This document shows, piece after piece, positions 5,939 to 8,769 of a stretch of 8,769 nt of DNA (the stretch's first letter is position 1; each line of letters starts with the position of its first letter). The position numbers and the translations under genes were made by a program. Source of the DNA: Bacteroidota bacterium (GTDB taxonomy: Bacteria > Bacteroidota > Bacteroidia > Chitinophagales > Chitinophagaceae); the NCBI GenBank assembly GCA_947461985.1, contig CANHNT010000068.1, forward strand, positions 1 through 8,769, written 5' to 3'. Under the pieces are notes generated by a model. It ran no database searches and was not told where the DNA came from. It was given only the letters and a program-made list of their open reading frames with translations.

Positions 5939-8419
5939 TTACTTTTTCTCACCACCTTCATCACCACCTTCATCATCTTTTTTCAAATTCTCATCCCTGT
6001 TTTTCCCTTCTTTATCTTTTTTAGATACTTTTTTAGTAGGCGTTGTAGGGTTAGCTCTCTGCGATTTGCTAGCAAATTTTACTTGTAAATTTAAACTATA
6101 TCCTCTCGTTTGGTTTTTGCGTAAAACTTGTTGATTGTAATACGGAAAATAATTATAAATAGTATTTGTTTGAAGCGTATTGAAAACATCGGTAACATTG
6201 GCTGTGAGCGTAACCATGTTTTTTAGGAACGATTTTTTTAAGGCTAAATCAATGTTCGAATAGGGTTTTACATAACCTTGTGCAATCACTGTTTTGGCAT
6301 AATAGTTTCCTGTTAATTGAAAATTGAAACCATATTTCAATCGGGTGTTGGTTACTAATTTTCCAAAACCTCCAAAGCCTTTATTGTTTAACGAAGAATC
6401 AATATTATTGCCTTTAATGATGTTTCTAAATACGTTCACATTTAACGTAGCATCCCACCAAGAAAGGAAATTCATTTTGTTTGTTACCTCAACGCCATAG
6501 GTGATGCCACTGGCTAAGTTACGTTGTTGAGAGTAGGTTGTTCCATCATTGTTGTATCGTCTGAAACGTTGAATTAAATCGTTTGTATATTGATAATAAA
6601 CACTACCCAATAAGGTATTTGTTTTGTTATACTGATTGGAGTAGGTTAATTCCATCGCATGAATGAATTCTGATTTCAAGGCTGGGTTTCCTACACTCGT
6701 ATCTTGTGGATTGGAAACATCAATAAACGGAATTAATTGCCTGAAACCAGGGCGATTTACTCGTCGGGCATAATTGAAATTTAAGTCTTCGTGGCTTGAT
6801 ATTTTTTGGGTCACAAATAAGGTAGGGAAGAAGTTGAAATACCCATTAGAGGCCGATGTGTCGTATTGATAAATAGTACCTTCATATAAAAAATATTCTC
6901 CCCTTACACCCAATTGAACGCCCGTTTTGTTAAATTGATTTGCATAATTTAAATAGGCTCCATGCAATTGTTGGTTAAATACAAAATGATTTTTTAAAAT
7001 TTTTTCTTCTATGGTGGGTTGCCCAGGAAGGGTTATGGTTGGCTGGTTTTCAGATTTAAATTTTATGAAATAAGATTTTTCTCCAAGTTCTATTTTAGCC
7101 GTTTTCCCAATTGGTTTAACATAATCTACTTGAAACGTAGCGTTCCAGTTTTGTCCTAAAACAGGGTTTTGCTGTTTATAATCTGATACAAAAACATCGT
7201 TGCTATCATAAGTACTATTAAGGTAATTACTTTCTCTTCGATAACGCATTTTGCTGAAATTAACTTCTACATTCAGTTCTTCTTTGGGCTTTTTAAAGTT
7301 GTGTTTGTATTGCACATTGGTGGTAGAACTTAAAGGATTACCTACATAATCATTTGCTCTAATTTGACGAGAAATTAAATCGGTATAATTTTTTTCGTTG
7401 CTGTTGGTTGTTTTGCTATCTCCCTTCATTTTAGCATTGAAAATATTTTCTGTTAAAGTGATTTTGTTGTTCTTATCAATTGAATATTCTGTTCCAAAAT
7501 TCACAAAACCATTCAATGGTCTTCTGTCGTTATGATTGAAAGAGGAGTACGTTAAATTATTTTCATAATTATCCCGTGCAGCCGTTGTCTCTTCCCATGT
7601 TTTAGAAGTTCGGGCATTGCCATTAAAAAAGAAATTCCATTTTTTTACATTGGCATTCAAATTTAACCCTCCATTTATACGAAAGGGGGAGCCTGCACCT
7701 AAAGTAAGCATGCCATTAAACCCTGGTTTTCTATCTTTTTTAAGAACGATATTGATGATGCCACTCATGCCTTGGGCTTCATATTTTGAAGATGGATTGG
7801 TAATCACTTCGATATTTTCGATAGAGGATGCAGGAATGCTTGACAGGGCCGTTTGTGGGTCGCTGCCAAACATAGCCGACGGTTTTCCATCAATATAAAG
7901 TGTTACATTATCTTTTCCACGAAGGCTTAAATTGCCATCCATATCCACCGAAACCGAAGGCACATTTCTCAAGGCATCTACAGCCGTTCCGCCAGCAGTG
8001 GTTAAGTTTTTTTCTACATTAAACACTTTTTTATCAACCTCCAAGGTGATGTCATTTTTTTCGGCTGTAACCAAAACGTTGCTTAAGCTTTTACTATTTA
8101 CCAACAATTCAATTGTTTTTAAATTGGTGCTAGCCGAATTGATGTTAATAGAACCAGCATTTTTTTTGCTGTATCCAATTGAACTAGCATCCACAAAATA
8201 ATTATTGTAAGGGACGTTTTTAATTTCAAACGAACCATCTTCTTTTGTTTTTGCGCCAAAAATTTTAGAGGTATCGGTTTTTAATTTCAACACAACGCTT
8301 GCCAATTCTACTCCTTTTTTAGAGGTTGCGTCAATAACTTTTCCTTTAACAACCGATGTTTGAGCAATTGCGAATGTAGGCAAAGCAATAACCAACAAAA
8401 TGTAAATATATTTTTTCAT
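5939..8419 (-). CDS. Outer-membrane beta-barrel protein of TonB-dependent receptor type with N-terminal carboxypeptidase-like regulatory domain
   Basis: An outer-membrane protein of 826 residues, probably a receptor or transporter; the substrate is not evident. I take the ATG at 8419: it opens directly on a signal peptide (MKKYIYILLV ... AIA|QT, cut after residue 19). A TTG three codons upstream is less likely. Residues 24-107 form a carboxypeptidase-regulatory-like beta-sandwich (VVKGKVIDATSKKGVELASV, DGSFEIKNVP). Residues 116-228 are the plug (VDALRNVPSVSVDMDG, SLRGKDNVTLYIDGKPS, IENIEVITNPSSKYEAQG, GIINIVLKK). From about 235 to 782 follow alternating, aromatic-rich strands that fit the outer-membrane barrel family common in Bacteroidota (PF14905 type), ending in LNLQVKF. 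It is shorter than a typical SusC (about 1000 residues) and no SusD lies next to it, so a glycan-uptake pair is unlikely. Odd: 44 charged residues follow the last strand, ending DEGGDEGGEKK. It converges with the T9SS gene, and the terminator of sucD separates it from the gene upstream. Confidence 0.92.
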   Translation of the reverse strand: MKKYIYILLVIALPTFAIAQTSVVKGKVIDATSKKGVELASVVLKLKTDTSKIFGAKTKEDGSFEIKNVPYNNYFVDASSIGYSKKNAGSININSASTNLKTIELLVNSKSLSNVLVTAEKNDITLEVDKKVFNVEKNLTTAGGTAVDALRNVPSVSVDMDGNLSLRGKDNVTLYIDGKPSAMFGSDPQTALSSIPASSIENIEVITNPSSKYEAQGMSGIINIVLKKDRKPGFNGMLTLGAGSPFRINGGLNLNANVKKWNFFFNGNARTSKTWEETTAARDNYENNLTYSSFNHNDRRPLNGFVNFGTEYSIDKNNKITLTENIFNAKMKGDSKTTNSNEKNYTDLISRQIRANDYVGNPLSSTTNVQYKHNFKKPKEELNVEVNFSKMRYRRESNYLNSTYDSNDVFVSDYKQQNPVLGQNWNATFQVDYVKPIGKTAKIELGEKSYFIKFKSENQPTITLPGQPTIEEKILKNHFVFNQQLHGAYLNYANQFNKTGVQLGVRGEYFLYEGTIYQYDTSASNGYFNFFPTLFVTQKISSHEDLNFNYARRVNRPGFRQLIPFIDVSNPQDTSVGNPALKSEFIHAMELTYSNQYNKTNTLLGSVYYQYTNDLIQRFRRYNNDGTTYSQQRNLASGITYGVEVTNKMNFLSWWDATLNVNVFRNIIKGNNIDSSLNNKGFGGFGKLVTNTRLKYGFNFQLTGNYYAKTVIAQGYVKPYSNIDLALKKSFLKNMVTLTANVTDVFNTLQTNTIYNYFPYYNQQVLRKNQTRGYSLNLQVKFASKSQRANPTTPTKKVSKKDKEGKNRDENLKKDDEGGDEGGEKK
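5949..5972 (-). repeat. 12-base perfect tandem duplication in the charged tail of the barrel protein
   Basis: TCACCACCTTCA occurs at 5949-5960 and again at 5961-5972, followed by the partial unit TCATC. On the coding strand this gives two DEGG units at the extreme C-terminus. The unit is a multiple of three, so a change in copy number would keep the frame. Confidence 0.8.
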
Positions 8420-8483
8420 GCTACGCAAATTTACAGATACTAAAACGTTGCATAGCTTTATGATGTGTTAATAAACAATAAGT

Positions 8484-8513
8484 ATTTTAAAATAGGGTAT
8501 TGGCAGTTGTCAA
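8484..8513 (-). promoter_or_regulatory. Weak candidate promoter upstream of the barrel gene
   Basis: On the - strand TTGACA (8513-8508) is followed after 18 bases by TAAAAT (8489-8484). This resembles a general sigma-70 promoter more than the Bacteroidota pattern, although TTG is also the core of the Bacteroidota -33 element. It would leave an untranslated leader of about 60 bases before the ATG at 8419. Chance is a real possibility in such AT-rich sequence. Confidence 0.22.
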
Positions 8514-8579
8514 TATAGGTTTTGTCTTTATATTTATCCTTTAAGCTTCTTTTAGTCTGTAAAGCTTTGTGGTAAAATT

Positions 8580-8610
8580 AAAAAAATCCCAACCAAAAGG
8601 TCAGGATTTT
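8580..8610 (-). terminator. Rho-independent terminator after sucD
   Basis: Read on the - strand: AAAATCCTGACC, loop TTTT, then GGTTGGGATTTT and a run of seven T. The RNA stem has 12 pairs, two of them G-U wobbles; on the + strand these two become A/C mismatches, so the hairpin favours the - strand. It begins 22 bases after the sucD stop and lies between sucD and the barrel gene. Confidence 0.82.
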
Positions 8611-8616
8611 AAATAT

Positions 8617-8631
8617 CGTAATTCGTAATTA
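8617..8631 (-). repeat. 15-base intergenic repeat, copy 2 (3' region of sucD)
   Basis: CGTAATTCGTAATTA, identical to 5908-5922. It touches the sucD stop codon (8634-8632) and ends just before the terminator hairpin, the same placement relative to its gene as copy 1. Confidence 0.6.
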
Positions 8632-8769
8632 TTATTTATTAATTACAGAAGCCATCATTTTGCCAATTTCAGCAGGGCTATCTACTACATGAATGCCACA
8701 CTCACGCATGATTTTCATTTTTGCAGCAGCAGTATCATCTTCACCACCAACAATGGCTCCAGCATGACC
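8632..8769 (-). CDS. sucD: Succinyl-CoA ligase (succinate-CoA ligase) alpha subunit, C-terminal 45 residues (5' end outside window)
   Basis: The alpha subunit, with SucB, interconverts succinyl-CoA and succinate with formation of ATP or GTP in the TCA cycle, in the cytoplasm. The visible end begins GHAGAIVGGEDDTAAAKM and runs through MRECGIHVVDSPAEIG to a TAA stop. The His in GHAGA matches the phosphohistidine of the family (His246 in E. coli SucD) and sits at the second visible residue, so the catalytic His is kept. The short Lys-ended C-terminus is normal for the family. The frame is open to the window edge; only about 15 percent of the protein is seen. Whether sucB is adjacent cannot be seen. 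A terminator follows directly, so sucD is the last gene of its transcript. Confidence 0.88.
   Translation of the reverse strand, partial: GHAGAIVGGEDDTAAAKMKIMRECGIHVVDSPAEIGKMMASVINK

Noticed and set aside
5931..6134. Overlapping + strand frame rich in Ser, Pro and Phe opposite the 3' end of the barrel gene
   Set aside because: It is the antisense of the charged tail and last strands of the barrel gene, has no start signals, and its composition follows from the opposite strand.
7617..8201. Two + strand frames opposite the plug and regulatory domains of the barrel gene
   Set aside because: The - strand frame is a clear family match over the whole stretch; these are antisense shadows.
5939..8419. 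The barrel protein as a SusC of a polysaccharide utilisation locus
   Set aside because: It is shorter than SusC, has no neighbouring SusD-like lipoprotein or carbohydrate enzyme, and converges with an unrelated gene.
8420..8428. TTG start at 8428 for the barrel protein
   Set aside because: The ATG at 8419 begins directly with a standard Lys-Lys signal peptide, and the three extra codons add nothing recognisable.
8426..8433. TAAATTTG on the - strand as a -7 promoter element for the barrel gene
   Set aside because: It matches the consensus but lies six bases from the ATG and has no TTG at 17-23 bases upstream. It would imply a leaderless mRNA, so I do not list it as a feature.

Overview
The window looks like an AT-rich chromosome segment from a member of the Bacteroidota. 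The grounds are a secreted protein with a type IX secretion (T9SS) C-terminal sorting domain and GEVED modules, an outer-membrane beta-barrel receptor of the Bacteroidota type, gene starts without Shine-Dalgarno sequences, and low GC throughout. Genus or family cannot be fixed from the sequence alone.

Layout, left to right. (1) The C-terminal two thirds of a membrane-bound, ion-pumping pyrophosphatase (hppA, + strand, cut by the left edge), with an unusual ten-cysteine tail after the last membrane helix. (2) An intrinsic terminator, then a possible promoter. (3) A 1398-residue modular secreted protein (+ strand): signal peptide, GEVED, Ig-like, GEVED, further Ig/CARDB-like modules, a pre-sorting module, a fibronectin-like module and a T9SS type A sorting domain. 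(4) A symmetric hairpin terminator in the gap between two convergent genes. (5) An 826-residue outer-membrane beta-barrel protein (- strand) with a carboxypeptidase-like regulatory domain, a plug and a barrel, plus a highly charged tail. (6) A gap of about 210 bases that holds the upstream region of the barrel gene and the terminator of the next gene. (7) The last 45 codons of sucD (succinyl-CoA ligase alpha subunit, - strand), cut by the right edge just upstream of its phosphohistidine motif.

The genes do not form one operon. Each visible 3' end except that of the barrel gene has its own hairpin, and the barrel gene shares the symmetric one. hppA and sucD are core energy-metabolism genes; the two middle genes are envelope or surface genes that sit tail to tail. 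I see no defence system, mobile element, CRISPR array, tRNA or rRNA, and no convincing new system. The points most worth a second look are the cysteine-rich tail on the pyrophosphatase and a 15-base repeat found between stop codon and terminator of both - strand genes.
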